Shown one piece after another: positions 24,665 to 32,106 of a stretch of 32,381 nt of DNA (positions are counted from its first letter, which is position 1; the number at the start of each line of letters is the position of its first letter). A program made the translations under genes and the position numbers. Under the pieces are notes generated by a model. That model ran no database searches, had not been told where the DNA came from, and saw only the letters and a list, made by a program, of their open reading frames with translations. The stretch is taken from contig DAHUXY010000125.1 in assembly GCA_027315505.1 (NCBI GenBank), forward strand, positions 1 through 32,381, in the 5' to 3' direction. The stretch comes from Vulcanimicrobiota bacterium (lineage in GTDB: Bacteria > Vulcanimicrobiota > Vulcanimicrobiia > Vulcanimicrobiales > Vulcanimicrobiaceae).

Positions 24665-25566
24665 GTACCATCACCATCGATCGCATTCGCAAATCGTACG
24701 GCGCGTACGCGGCGGTCGACGACTTCTCGGTTGAAATCCCGGCCGGAACCGTCTTTGGATTGCTCGGCCCCAACGGCGCGGGCAAGACCACCACGTTCAA
24801 GGCAATGCTCGGTTTGATTCGTCTGGACGGCGGTGCGGTGCGCTACGACGGCGAGCCCCTCGCTCCCGCAACCTTCGAACGTATCGCCTACGTACCGGAG
24901 CGCAGCGTGCTCTACGATTGGATGACCGTTACCGAGCACATTCAAATGACGCGCAGCGCGTTTAAGGGTTTCGTCCCCAAGATGGCTCTCGAGCTCCTCA
25001 CGCAGTTTAACGTCGATCCGCGCAAGCGGGTGCGACAGCTCTCGAAGGGCATGCGTACTGCAACGATGGTCGCCCTGGCCATTGCGCGCCAGGCCGATAC
25101 GCTCATTCTCGACGAGCCCACTAGCGGCTTGGACCCGATCAATCAGCGCCACGTGCTCAATCTCATGATCAATGAATCCGCCCGCGGCGCGACGATCCTG
25201 TTCTCGTCGCATCAGATCGGGCAGGTCGAGCGCGCCGCGGAGCGCATCGCCGTCATGGATCGGGGTAAGCTCGCCCTCGAAGGAACGGTCGACGACCTGA
25301 AATACGGACGCAAAATCGTGGAAGGCATCTTCCCCACGAGCGACGTTCCGCTCGACGAATTTCATCGCGACACGCGACTCTTGCGCATCGATCGCGACGG
25401 GCGCATCGTACGCCTGCTCACCAAAGAAGATGCGACGGCCTTCGCCGCCCGCCTCGAAGGCATGGGCGCCTCGGGCGTGCGCATCGTCGATCTCAATCTT
25501 GAAGATATCTTTTTATACGCCGTGTCTCCGGCGCTGCAGACTGCAGACGTCGTGGAGGGAGCCTAG
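24661..25566 (+). CDS. ABC transporter ATP-binding protein
   Basis: A 301-aa ATPase subunit of a two-component ABC exporter. Walker A is GPNGAGKT (36-43), the signature is LSKGM (127-131), Walker B is LILDEP (148-153) with catalytic Glu152, and the H-loop His is 184 in LFSSHQ. The Q-loop position reads YVPE, as in the BcrA/YtrB-like branch of drug and peptide exporters. The C-terminal ~80 residues (from about 225) form an extra domain ending NLEDIFLYAVS, typical of that branch. The ATG overlaps gntR (ATGA) and the permease follows two bases after the stop. Substrate is unknown; the operon's peptide is a candidate. Confidence 0.92.
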   Translation: MSTITIDRIRKSYGAYAAVDDFSVEIPAGTVFGLLGPNGAGKTTTFKAMLGLIRLDGGAVRYDGEPLAPATFERIAYVPERSVLYDWMTVTEHIQMTRSAFKGFVPKMALELLTQFNVDPRKRVRQLSKGMRTATMVALAIARQADTLILDEPTSGLDPINQRHVLNLMINESARGATILFSSHQIGQVERAAERIAVMDRGKLALEGTVDDLKYGRKIVEGIFPTSDVPLDEFHRDTRLLRIDRDGRIVRLLTKEDATAFAARLEGMGASGVRIVDLNLEDIFLYAVSPALQTADVVEGA

Positions 25567-25567
25567 C

Positions 25568-26593
25568 ATGGTCTACGCCCAGTGGTTGCGCGTTCGCAAC
25601 GTGCTCAAATGTACGGGCATCGTCTTTGGATGCATCTTTATCCTCGCGCTCGTGCTCCATTTCGCGCTCGCGCGCTTTGGATCGTACGATGCGATGGTCA
25701 ACGGCATAGCGCTCGATCCGGGTACCACGACCCAGCACGTGCTGCTACCCGACGGGACGAAGCGAACCATCCTCTATAACGCTAAAGACCATACGCATGT
25801 CGTCATCGACGACCGCGGCTACGCGGGAAAGCAAGTCACGATCACCGAGCCCAGTGCGCGGCAACACGCCACCCACGAGCACGTGACCATGGGTAGCGTC
25901 AGCGTCATCAGTTCGCGGAACGGTAAAACGGCAACGACCGTTATCGATACGAACGCCCCGACGGATTTGACGATTTACGTCGCTTTCGCCGTGACGGTGG
26001 CGTTTATATTAGCGACGATACTCGGCGCGCCGTTCGCCCGCGAGAACGACGGCCATTTGGAGATCGCGCTCACCAAACCAATCGCGCGAGTTCCGCTGGC
26101 GCTCCGGATGATGGCGGTCGACGCGATCGGCATCGCCGGCGGGTTCGTGTTGGCCATCGTGGCGTTCATTGCGATCAATACGATCTTCCAAGTACCCCAT
26201 ATTATCGTGGGCCGCGATTCCTGGGTGGTCCTCGTTAGCGGAATGGTGCTGGCCCTTGCGTGGTACGCATGCCTCGCGGCCGCGACCGCGTCCCTCCGTC
26301 GCGGCTACGGCGCCGTACTAGGCTTTGCGTGGCCGGTCGCGCTGGTCGTCGCGTTGCTGGCTTTACTCCCGTTAGGCGGATCGCTGCTTGGAGAAGCCTT
26401 GCACGTCATATTCCACACCCTAGCATTTTTCGATCCGCTCTCGTATGCGAGCTTCGCGTCCGGAAACGTTTCGCCGGATACGCAAACGTTATCCGCGGGA
26501 GCCACGATCGCGACGAGACTGCCCTACACCGCCGCACTTTTAATTCTGTACACCGCTCTGGCCGTCATCCAGTGGCGCCGCGTGGAGGCATAA
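25568..26593 (+). CDS. ABC transporter permease with an extracytoplasmic insert
   Basis: A 341-aa membrane subunit partnering the ATPase. Helix 1 (about 14-36) is followed by a ~100-residue hydrophilic segment (about 38-135) with TKRTILYNAKDHTHVVIDD and many Thr/His, predicted outside, and then about five more helices between residues 137 and 335 (TIYVAFAVTVAFILATILG, GIAGGFVLAIVAFIAIN, VVLVSGMVLALAWYACLAA, VALVVALLALLPLGGSLLG, TAALLILYTALAVI). This is like the ABC-2 type permeases of BcrB/YtrC-like exporters, with an enlarged first outer loop. The ATG at 25568 is preferred; the in-frame extension to 25430 lies inside the ATPase gene. Confidence 0.85.
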   Translation: MVYAQWLRVRNVLKCTGIVFGCIFILALVLHFALARFGSYDAMVNGIALDPGTTTQHVLLPDGTKRTILYNAKDHTHVVIDDRGYAGKQVTITEPSARQHATHEHVTMGSVSVISSRNGKTATTVIDTNAPTDLTIYVAFAVTVAFILATILGAPFARENDGHLEIALTKPIARVPLALRMMAVDAIGIAGGFVLAIVAFIAINTIFQVPHIIVGRDSWVVLVSGMVLALAWYACLAAATASLRRGYGAVLGFAWPVALVVALLALLPLGGSLLGEALHVIFHTLAFFDPLSYASFASGNVSPDTQTLSAGATIATRLPYTAALLILYTALAVIQWRRVEA

Positions 26594-26596
26594 ATC

Positions 26597-26758
26597 ATGG
26601 AAATCCTCGGCACGAATTTCTCGATCACCCTGGGCTCGTGGCGCATGCGCTTCTGCGTCGCCATCGAAGACGTCGACGCCCCCGAACCCGCGAAGCCGCC
26701 GGCACCGCACCGCGTACGAGTCGTGCGGGACGACAACTATCAGCGCAGAAACGCATAG
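26597..26758 (+). CDS. 53-aa protein closing the GntR-ABC operon
   Basis: A short gene three bases after the permease stop, with GGAGG eight bases before its ATG at 26597 and a TAG stop at 26756. The product starts MEILGTNFSITLGSWRMRF with one Cys at 20, has an Asp/Pro-rich middle (EDVDAPEPAKPPAPH) and a basic end (RRNA). There is no transmembrane helix or signal peptide and no family I recognise. Position and ribosome-binding site argue it is real and co-expressed with the transporter. It does not carry the FxGWGP motif. Its stop codon forms the first bases of the second hairpin repeat. Confidence 0.62.
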   Translation: MEILGTNFSITLGSWRMRFCVAIEDVDAPEPAKPPAPHRVRVVRDDNYQRRNA

Positions 26759-26934
26759 GCTAACGCGGCCGGGAAAGGGGAGCGGTGATTGGGGAACCGT
26801 TCGTCAGCGCGCATCCTGCGCGCTTCCTACTCGTATGTTTTTGTGCAACATTCAAAGGAAGTTCGACATCCTGTCGATTGCACAAAAATCACACGTTCCC
26901 CAATCACCGCACCCCTTTCCCGGCCGCGTTAGCC
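26758..26934 (-). repeat. Nested-hairpin intergenic repeat, copy 2 (inverted orientation)
   Basis: The outer arms 26758-26797 and 26895-26934 are complementary at 39 of 40 positions (one mismatch, 26781/26911), with GGCTAAC and GTTAGCC at the ends. Inside are GCGCGCA-TCC-TGCGCGC (26807-26823) and a stem of TTTTTGTGCAA (26838-26848) with TTGCACAAAAA (26878-26888) that encloses TCGACA-TCC-TGTCGA (26863-26877). Read on the minus strand, the order is the same as in the copy at 2950-3155: TTGGGG arm, GATTTTT stem, ACAGGATGT hairpin, GAACTTC, CAAAAA stem foot, CAGGATG hairpin, GGTTCCCCAATC arm. It fills the gap between the convergent stops of the 53-aa gene and the solute-binding protein gene. Confidence 0.85.
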
Positions 26935-26947
26935 GACCGCGATGGAG

Positions 26948-28105
26948 CTAAACCACGAAGCCGCTAGGGATTGCCGCGCGGCTGAACGTGAAGCCGCCCT
27001 TGCCGATCGTATAGAGATAGATGTTCGCTAAGATTGCGTCGCCGTTGAAGTTGAACGAATATTGGCCGACGATCGTCGAGAAGCCCGACGGCTGCTCCTG
27101 GATCGTGTTGAGCAGCGTGAAGCGCGTGGTAGCGTTACTACGCTGCGAGGCGAAAATCAGAAGTTGCGCCGCGGCGTATCCGTACGCCGAGAACGCATTG
27201 ACCGAGCCGACCTCGCCCTCGAAATCGCGCAAAAGTTGGAAGATCGATGGGATACGATCGAGTGGCGGCATGACCGATGCTACCGTTGCGCCGTCGAGAA
27301 ACTTCGCGTACGTGTCGATGGTGGATTGGTTGTAGAAGCCATCGCTGGCGCTGAACGCGCCCGTGTAGCCCTCGAGGCGTAGCGCTTCGACCACGGGGCC
27401 GAGATCGCTCGGCTTGCCGGCGAGAAAGATGTGCGTGGGCTTGAACGCCAAGCACTCTTTGGAGGCGGCCGCGGGATCGATGTGATTCTCGTCGATCGTC
27501 ACGACCGCGGCATCGTGATGGCCGCTCTTTGCATACTGCACGAAGCCGCGCGCGACATCCGGGCCGTAGGCGCCGTTGGTTGTGAGCGCGACGGCGCTGA
27601 CGGCGCCGTGCTGCGGCAGGAGCGTGCGAGCCATGAGTTGGCCTTCGGTCGAATCTTTGGTCGGCAGGCGAAAGATATTGCGGTAGCCGCGCGAGGTGAT
27701 GACGTCGGCCGTCACCGTCGGTACGACGATGGCGAAGTTTGCGTTGGCGTACGCCGGGAGCGCGGTAAGCGTGACGGGAGCGGTGAGGTTGCCGACCATC
27801 CCGATGATGCTCGGATCGGCCTGCGCGATCTGCGCGTTGGTGACCGCGACCTGGCCGTTGTTTTGGTCGTCGAACGATCGGACGCCGTACGATTGCCGGA
27901 GCGAGACGGTAAAGCGATTGGTCTCGTCGACCGCGGCCTGTACGCCTTGCACGACGTTTTTGCCGAACGACGCAAGAGGCCCCGAGAGCGGAACGCTCAC
28001 GCCGATCGTGAGCTGTTGAAGCACCGGCCCGGTAAACTGCGCGCGCGCGATGCGCGGCGCGAGCGTGGCGGCCGCACCGGCCGCGAGAAAGGCTCGGCGG
28101 CGCAT
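26948..28105 (-). CDS. Periplasmic ligand-binding protein of the Leu/Ile/Val type, Tat signal
   Basis: A 385-aa extracytoplasmic solute-binding protein of the branched-chain amino acid/amide family (Peripla_BP_6-like). The N-terminus MRRRAFLAAGAAATLAP, ending in an A-x-A site near residue 22, carries R-R-x-F-L and looks like a Tat signal. The mature part starts LTIGVSVPLSGPLASFGKNVVQGVQAAVDE, the classic first strand and helix of the fold, quoted in pieces: GVSVPLSGP then G-x-x-A-V-D-E. Later IIGMVGNLTAPVTL and FSASDGFYNQ mark ligand-contacting loops. No ABC permease or ATPase for it is in the window. Its ATG overlaps the UbiA stop (TGATG), so it is translated with the quinone genes. The in-frame extension to 28852 runs through ubiA and is spurious. 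Confidence 0.87.
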   Translation of the reverse strand: MRRRAFLAAGAAATLAPRIARAQFTGPVLQQLTIGVSVPLSGPLASFGKNVVQGVQAAVDETNRFTVSLRQSYGVRSFDDQNNGQVAVTNAQIAQADPSIIGMVGNLTAPVTLTALPAYANANFAIVVPTVTADVITSRGYRNIFRLPTKDSTEGQLMARTLLPQHGAVSAVALTTNGAYGPDVARGFVQYAKSGHHDAAVVTIDENHIDPAAASKECLAFKPTHIFLAGKPSDLGPVVEALRLEGYTGAFSASDGFYNQSTIDTYAKFLDGATVASVMPPLDRIPSIFQLLRDFEGEVGSVNAFSAYGYAAAQLLIFASQRSNATTRFTLLNTIQEQPSGFSTIVGQYSFNFNGDAILANIYLYTIGKGGFTFSRAAIPSGFVV

Positions 28106-28959
28106 CAGCGGGTGAGGTATCCTGCGACCGTCGTTCCGAGAAAGACGACCGAGAAGCCCATGTTGGCGGTAAAGACCCGTTCGTTGAGCACGAAGAGATT
28201 CTCCGATCGATCGAACAGAGCGTTTTCGTAAACGGCGAGGCTCAGAGCAGCTAAGGCCCCGAGATAATAGGGCCATTGAACGCCGCCCGCGATGCCCGCC
28301 AGCACGAGCAACGCGAGCATCCCTAGGTGGAGCGCGATGGGTAGCCAGCGTCCGCTGCGCTCTCCGAAGCGTGCCGGTAGCGAATTGATGCCTTGTTCGC
28401 GATCGGTCGGAAGATCCATCAGCGCGTAGATGACGTCGAATCCGGCAACCCATAGCGTGACCGCGAGAAAGACCAGAATCGCGCTCCAACTCATGTGCCC
28501 GGTGACGCCGATGTAAGCGCCGAGCGGTGCGAGGCCATCGACCGCGCCTAAGACGAAATGCACCAGCCATGTGAAGCGCTTGCAGAGCGGGTACACGAGC
28601 ACGCCGAGCGCGGCGATCGGCATGAGCTTCACGCAGAGCGGGTTGAGCATCCACGCCGAGAACAGCAAGAGCGCGAATCCGAGCACGATGGCCCAGATCA
28701 TTACCGAGGGTGCGAGCGTCCCGCTCGCGAGCGCTCGCCGGGCGGTGCGCGGATTGCGAGCGTCGATATCGCGATCGAAGTAACGGTTGGCGGCCATCGC
28801 CGCGGTGCGCGCGCCCAAGACGGCGAGCGTAATCCAGAGCAGCGCGTGCCACGGCGGCAGCCCTTTGACGCCGAGTACCGCACCCACGTAGGCAAACGGC
28901 AGCGCGAACAGCGTGTGTTCGATGCGGATCTCGCGCAGGAACAGCGAGAGCGTCTTCAT
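28105..28959 (-). CDS. UbiA-family prenyltransferase (possibly MqnP)
   Basis: A 284-aa membrane prenyltransferase that joins a polyprenyl chain to an aromatic acid in quinone synthesis. The two Asp-rich motifs that bind Mg-diphosphate are present: N58-R-Y-F-D62-R-D-I-D66 and D175 to D182-L-P-T-D186-R-E. About eight to nine hydrophobic helices fill the rest. The gene starts with an ATGA overlap with the UbiD-like gene. UbiA-UbiD neighbours occur both in ubiquinone synthesis and in the futalosine menaquinone route, where they are called MqnP and MqnL; a non-proteobacterial host makes the second more likely, but the window does not decide. Confidence 0.9.
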   Translation of the reverse strand: MKTLSLFLREIRIEHTLFALPFAYVGAVLGVKGLPPWHALLWITLAVLGARTAAMAANRYFDRDIDARNPRTARRALASGTLAPSVMIWAIVLGFALLLFSAWMLNPLCVKLMPIAALGVLVYPLCKRFTWLVHFVLGAVDGLAPLGAYIGVTGHMSWSAILVFLAVTLWVAGFDVIYALMDLPTDREQGINSLPARFGERSGRWLPIALHLGMLALLVLAGIAGGVQWPYYLGALAALSLAVYENALFDRSENLFVLNERVFTANMGFSVVFLGTTVAGYLTR

Positions 28960-30470
28960 CGGCGCATCAGCCTCTGGTACGCGCTGGGGCCCTGGCCGCT
29001 CCAGGCGTCGGGGACCAGCGCTTTGGAGATCGTGTCGAGGCCGTACTCGCGCCAACGCTTGGTTACGAGTTCTTGCGTCTTGAGATCCATGACGATATCC
29101 GGCGGCCATTCGCGTTCGTAGCCTTCGGCCGTGCTCTTGCGCGTCGCGTCGATGCCGATCTTGGTCCCGTAGGCGACGTTATAGGACCCGTGATCGAGGT
29201 CGTCAACCGGGCCCGGCATCATCACGATGTCGCGATCGGGCGCGAGATTGTTGAAGACGAACCATGCGACGCTGCGGGGGTCTTGCACGTCGATGTCGGC
29301 ATCGACGATGACGAGCGTGCGCGTGAGCATCATCATGTGTCCCAGGCCCCAGAGCGCGTTCATGACTTTTTTCGCGTGGCCGGGGTACTTCTTGTTGATG
29401 GAAACCAGCGCGAGATTGTGAAAGCCGCCTTCGACCGGCAGATTCATATCCACGACTTCGGGCAGCACCATCTGCAAGATCGGCAAGAAAATGCGCTCGG
29501 TGGCTTTGCCGAGCCACGCGTCTTCCATCGGCGGCTTCCCGACCACCGTCGCCGCATAGATCGGGTCGCGACGGTGCGTGATCGCGGTGATATGGAACGT
29601 CGGATAACTATCCGCTAAGCTATAGACGCCGGTGTGATCGCCGAACGGGCCCTCGGTGCGGATATCGGTGTTGTCGACGTAGCCTTCGAGAACGAACTCG
29701 GCATCAGCGGGGACTTTGAGATCGACGGTTTTGGCTTGCACCAACTCGACCGGTTTGCCGCGCAGCAGGCCCGCGAACGCATATTCGTCGAGGACGGGCG
29801 GTAGCGGCGCGGTCGCCGCATAGGTAAGGGCCGGGTCGGAACCGATCGCGACCGCGACCGGAATGCGATCGCCCCACGCATCCGCGTGCGCGCGCCCTTG
29901 CTTGTGGCGCTGCCAATGCATCCCGGTTTCGCGCGCGTTGTACGCCTGCATGCGATACATACCGACATTGGGGCGATTCGTGCGCGGGTCTTTCGTGATG
30001 ACGAGCGGGAGCGTGATGAAGGGGCCGCCGTCCATCGGCCACGTGGTGAGGATCGGCAGCGCGCGCAAATCCGGCTGCTTCATCACGACGTCCTGGCAGC
30101 TTCCGCTGCGCACGGTTTTTGGAATGGCGTTTGCGAGCGGCGCGAGGTGCATGAGGGCGCCGAATTTCTCCGCGAGCGACGCTCCCGGCGGCGTGATATC
30201 GATCAGCTTGCGCACGCGCTCGCTGACGTTCGCCAGCGTATCTGCATCGAACGCCATCGCCATCCGCCGTTGGCTGCCGAACTGATTGGTGAGGACGGGA
30301 AAGCGCGATCCTTTGACGTTGGTGAATAACAGCGCCGGGCCGCCGGCCTTCACCACGCGATCGGTAATCTCGCTAATTTCGAGATAGGGGTCGACGGGCG
30401 CCGAAATAACGTGGAGTTCGCCCGCCTTACGGAGCGCATCGACGTAGGAGCGCAGGGAATCGAAGGCCAT
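28956..30470 (-). CDS. UbiD-family prenylated-FMN decarboxylase (possibly MqnL)
   Basis: A 504-aa decarboxylase of the UbiD family, which uses prenylated FMN to remove the carboxyl group of the prenylated aromatic acid. Conserved stretches include GPALLFTNVKGSRFPVLTN, LPILTTWPMDGGPFITLPL in parts, NVGMYRMQ, the FGDHTGVYSLADSYPTFH segment following RTEGP, and ATERIFLPILQMVLPEVVD with family-conserved Glu/Arg. AAAGGAG at 30479-30485 sets the ATG at 30470; the longer frame to 30899 overlaps the kinase gene. It precedes ubiA with an ATGA overlap. A UbiX-type prenyltransferase, needed for the cofactor, is not in the window. Confidence 0.92.
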   Translation of the reverse strand: MAFDSLRSYVDALRKAGELHVISAPVDPYLEISEITDRVVKAGGPALLFTNVKGSRFPVLTNQFGSQRRMAMAFDADTLANVSERVRKLIDITPPGASLAEKFGALMHLAPLANAIPKTVRSGSCQDVVMKQPDLRALPILTTWPMDGGPFITLPLVITKDPRTNRPNVGMYRMQAYNARETGMHWQRHKQGRAHADAWGDRIPVAVAIGSDPALTYAATAPLPPVLDEYAFAGLLRGKPVELVQAKTVDLKVPADAEFVLEGYVDNTDIRTEGPFGDHTGVYSLADSYPTFHITAITHRRDPIYAATVVGKPPMEDAWLGKATERIFLPILQMVLPEVVDMNLPVEGGFHNLALVSINKKYPGHAKKVMNALWGLGHMMMLTRTLVIVDADIDVQDPRSVAWFVFNNLAPDRDIVMMPGPVDDLDHGSYNVAYGTKIGIDATRKSTAEGYEREWPPDIVMDLKTQELVTKRWREYGLDTISKALVPDAWSGQGPSAYQRLMRR

Positions 30471-30510
30471 GATATACGCTCCTTTGCGCGCGCGAGAACC
30501 GGCTTCCTCG

Positions 30511-31431
30511 CTAGTCCGCCAAGAGCGGGATGCCCAGCTCAAAGACGGCACCGCTCGTGCTGCGTTCCTGAAAGGTAAGGGTGCCACCGTGCGCTTGCGC
30601 GACCCAGCGCGCAATCGATAGCCCAAGGCCGGAGCCGCCGGTTTCTCGATTTGCGACAAAACGCTCGAAAATATGGGCGCGCTCTTGTGGCAAGATTCCC
30701 GCTCCATCGTCCGCAACGGTGAGGCAAGCGCAGTTCTCAGTTGCCGAGCACGTGAGGTCGATCTTGGAACGAGCGTGGCGCAAAGCGTTGTCCAAAAGAT
30801 TGCGAACAACTTCGCACTATCGCCGTTCGTCGCCATCGACGATTGCCGAGCGGGTTTCAACCGTGAGCAAGATGCCCGCCGCGCTGGCACGGGCTTCAAA
30901 CTCGTTCGCGCAACGACGGGCTACAACGGCAAGATCGATCGGCTCAGGGGCGAGAAGCGCGCGATTGGGCTCGCGAGCTAACGTGAGTAAGTCGCCGACG
31001 AGCGCGCCCGCGTCGAGAGCGGTGCGTGCGATCAAATCGAGCGATTCGCGCAACCGTGCGTCCGTTACGTCGTTACGCGTGGCTTGGGCAACCGTTGCTA
31101 TGGTCGTAAGTGGGGACCGCAGTTCGTGCGCTGCATCGGCAACGAACGTTCGCTCCTGTTCGCGTGCCAGTATGAGCGGACGAATTGAAATACGCGCGAG
31201 AGCCGCGGATGCAAGCCCGACTAGCGCCAAGAGCGGGACGTCCAATCCGACTATGATAAGGATCAGCCGGCGGAGCTCGAGCGCATAGGTCGCTTGCCCT
31301 TCGGGCGTCGAGAGCGCCGGGAGCAGCAAGCTATGATATTCCGTCGCTACCAGCGCGTACGCTCCGATCGAAAGCGCGCAGAGCACGACGCTGAAAATCG
31401 CCAGATAGGCAGCCGTTAGCCGTACGATCAC
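30511..31431 (-). pseudogene. Sensor histidine kinase interrupted by an in-frame amber codon
   Basis: The frame starts at GTG 31431, overlapping the response-regulator stop (GTGA). It encodes two transmembrane helices (about 8-29 and 56-78), a short linker and the phosphorylation site H102 in ADAAHELRSPLTT, then the dimerisation helices. At codon 205 a TAG (30817-30819) follows DGDERR. The same frame continues without loss as CEVVRNLLDNALRHARSK, then the G1 box DDGAGI and the G2 box GGSGLGLSIA, to the TAG at 30511. In homologous kinases the residue after D-E-R-R is usually Leu, so one base change (TTG to TAG) explains it. It may be a recent nonsense mutation, a sequencing error or read-through. 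TAG is a normal stop elsewhere in the window. Confidence 0.87.
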
Positions 31432-32096
31432 GCGATCAATTTGTAGCCGACGCCCCAAACCGTCGCTATAATGCCATGCGCGCCGGCTTGTTTGAGCTTG
31501 CGGCGTAATTGACTAATGTAAACGTCGACGATGTTCGGCGAACCGTCAAAGTCGTAGTCCCAAATGCGTTCGAGGAGGTCCGAGCGTGAAAATGCGATGT
31601 TTGCGTTCCGCACCAGAAGTTCGAGGAGACGAAATTCGGTCGTTCCAAGTGCGATGTCCACCCCATCAAACCGTGCGGAACGAGCCAACAGATCGATGCG
31701 AAGTGGACCCGCTTCGAGGATGTTGGAGATCGGGTTCGGAGCCCGCCGCAGTAACGCATTGAGCCGTGCGATCAACTCTTCCTCGGCGAAGGGTTTGACG
31801 AGGTAGTCATCGGCACCGACGTCGAGCCCGCGTACGCGATCCTCAACGGCATCGCGAGCGGTGAGCATTAGGATCGGCGTTTGGACGCCGGCTGCGCGAA
31901 CTTGGAGGGCCACGTCAAATCCGTCGCGACGCGGTAAACCGACGTCGATGATCGCCGCGCTATAGGTGCCGCGAAGGAGGTAATCGAGGCCCGTCTCTCC
32001 GTCGCCCGCAACGTCTACCGCAAACTTACGCAATTCAAGCATAGACCGCACCGCCGTGGCTATCGGCTGGGTATCCTCGACGATCAGAATTCGCAT
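31428..32096 (-). CDS. OmpR-family response regulator
   Basis: A 222-aa two-component response regulator, full length. The receiver domain has the acidic pair in LIVEDTQ, the phospho-acceptor Asp51 in AIIDVGLPRRDGF, Thr79 in LMLTARD and Lys101 in DDYLVKPF. The C-terminal winged helix (about 125-220) has ALGTTEFRLLELLVRN, FSRSDLLERIWDYDFDG, NIVDVYISQLRRKLK and VWGVGYKL. All switch residues are intact, even though the adjacent kinase is interrupted. The kinase GTG overlaps this TGA. It starts 10 bp after the barrel-like gene on the same strand, so the three may be co-transcribed. Confidence 0.94.
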   Translation of the reverse strand: MRILIVEDTQPIATAVRSMLELRKFAVDVAGDGETGLDYLLRGTYSAAIIDVGLPRRDGFDVALQVRAAGVQTPILMLTARDAVEDRVRGLDVGADDYLVKPFAEEELIARLNALLRRAPNPISNILEAGPLRIDLLARSARFDGVDIALGTTEFRLLELLVRNANIAFSRSDLLERIWDYDFDGSPNIVDVYISQLRRKLKQAGAHGIIATVWGVGYKLIA

Positions 32097-32106
32097 AATT
32101 GCTCGA

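Noticed and set aside
26948-28852. A 634-aa continuous frame joining the solute-binding protein to an upstream extension.
   Set aside because: The first 249 residues are the ubiA gene read out of frame, Arg-rich and without domain character; the signal peptide starts at 28105.
30511-30795. A separate small ATPase-domain gene downstream of a truncated kinase.
   Set aside because: It is in the same frame as the kinase, its only start would be a TTG inside the N-box, and no Shine-Dalgarno precedes it; a single interrupted gene fits better.
30817-30819. Genome-wide TAG recoding as an explanation of the kinase stop.
   Set aside because: Several other genes here (MarR, the 52-aa and 53-aa proteins, the solute-binding protein, the winged-helix regulator) end at TAG with no continuing domain.
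28956-30899. A 647-aa frame extending UbiD at its N-terminus.
   Set aside because: The extension overlaps the kinase's ATPase domain, and AAAGGAG before ATG 30470 marks the true start.
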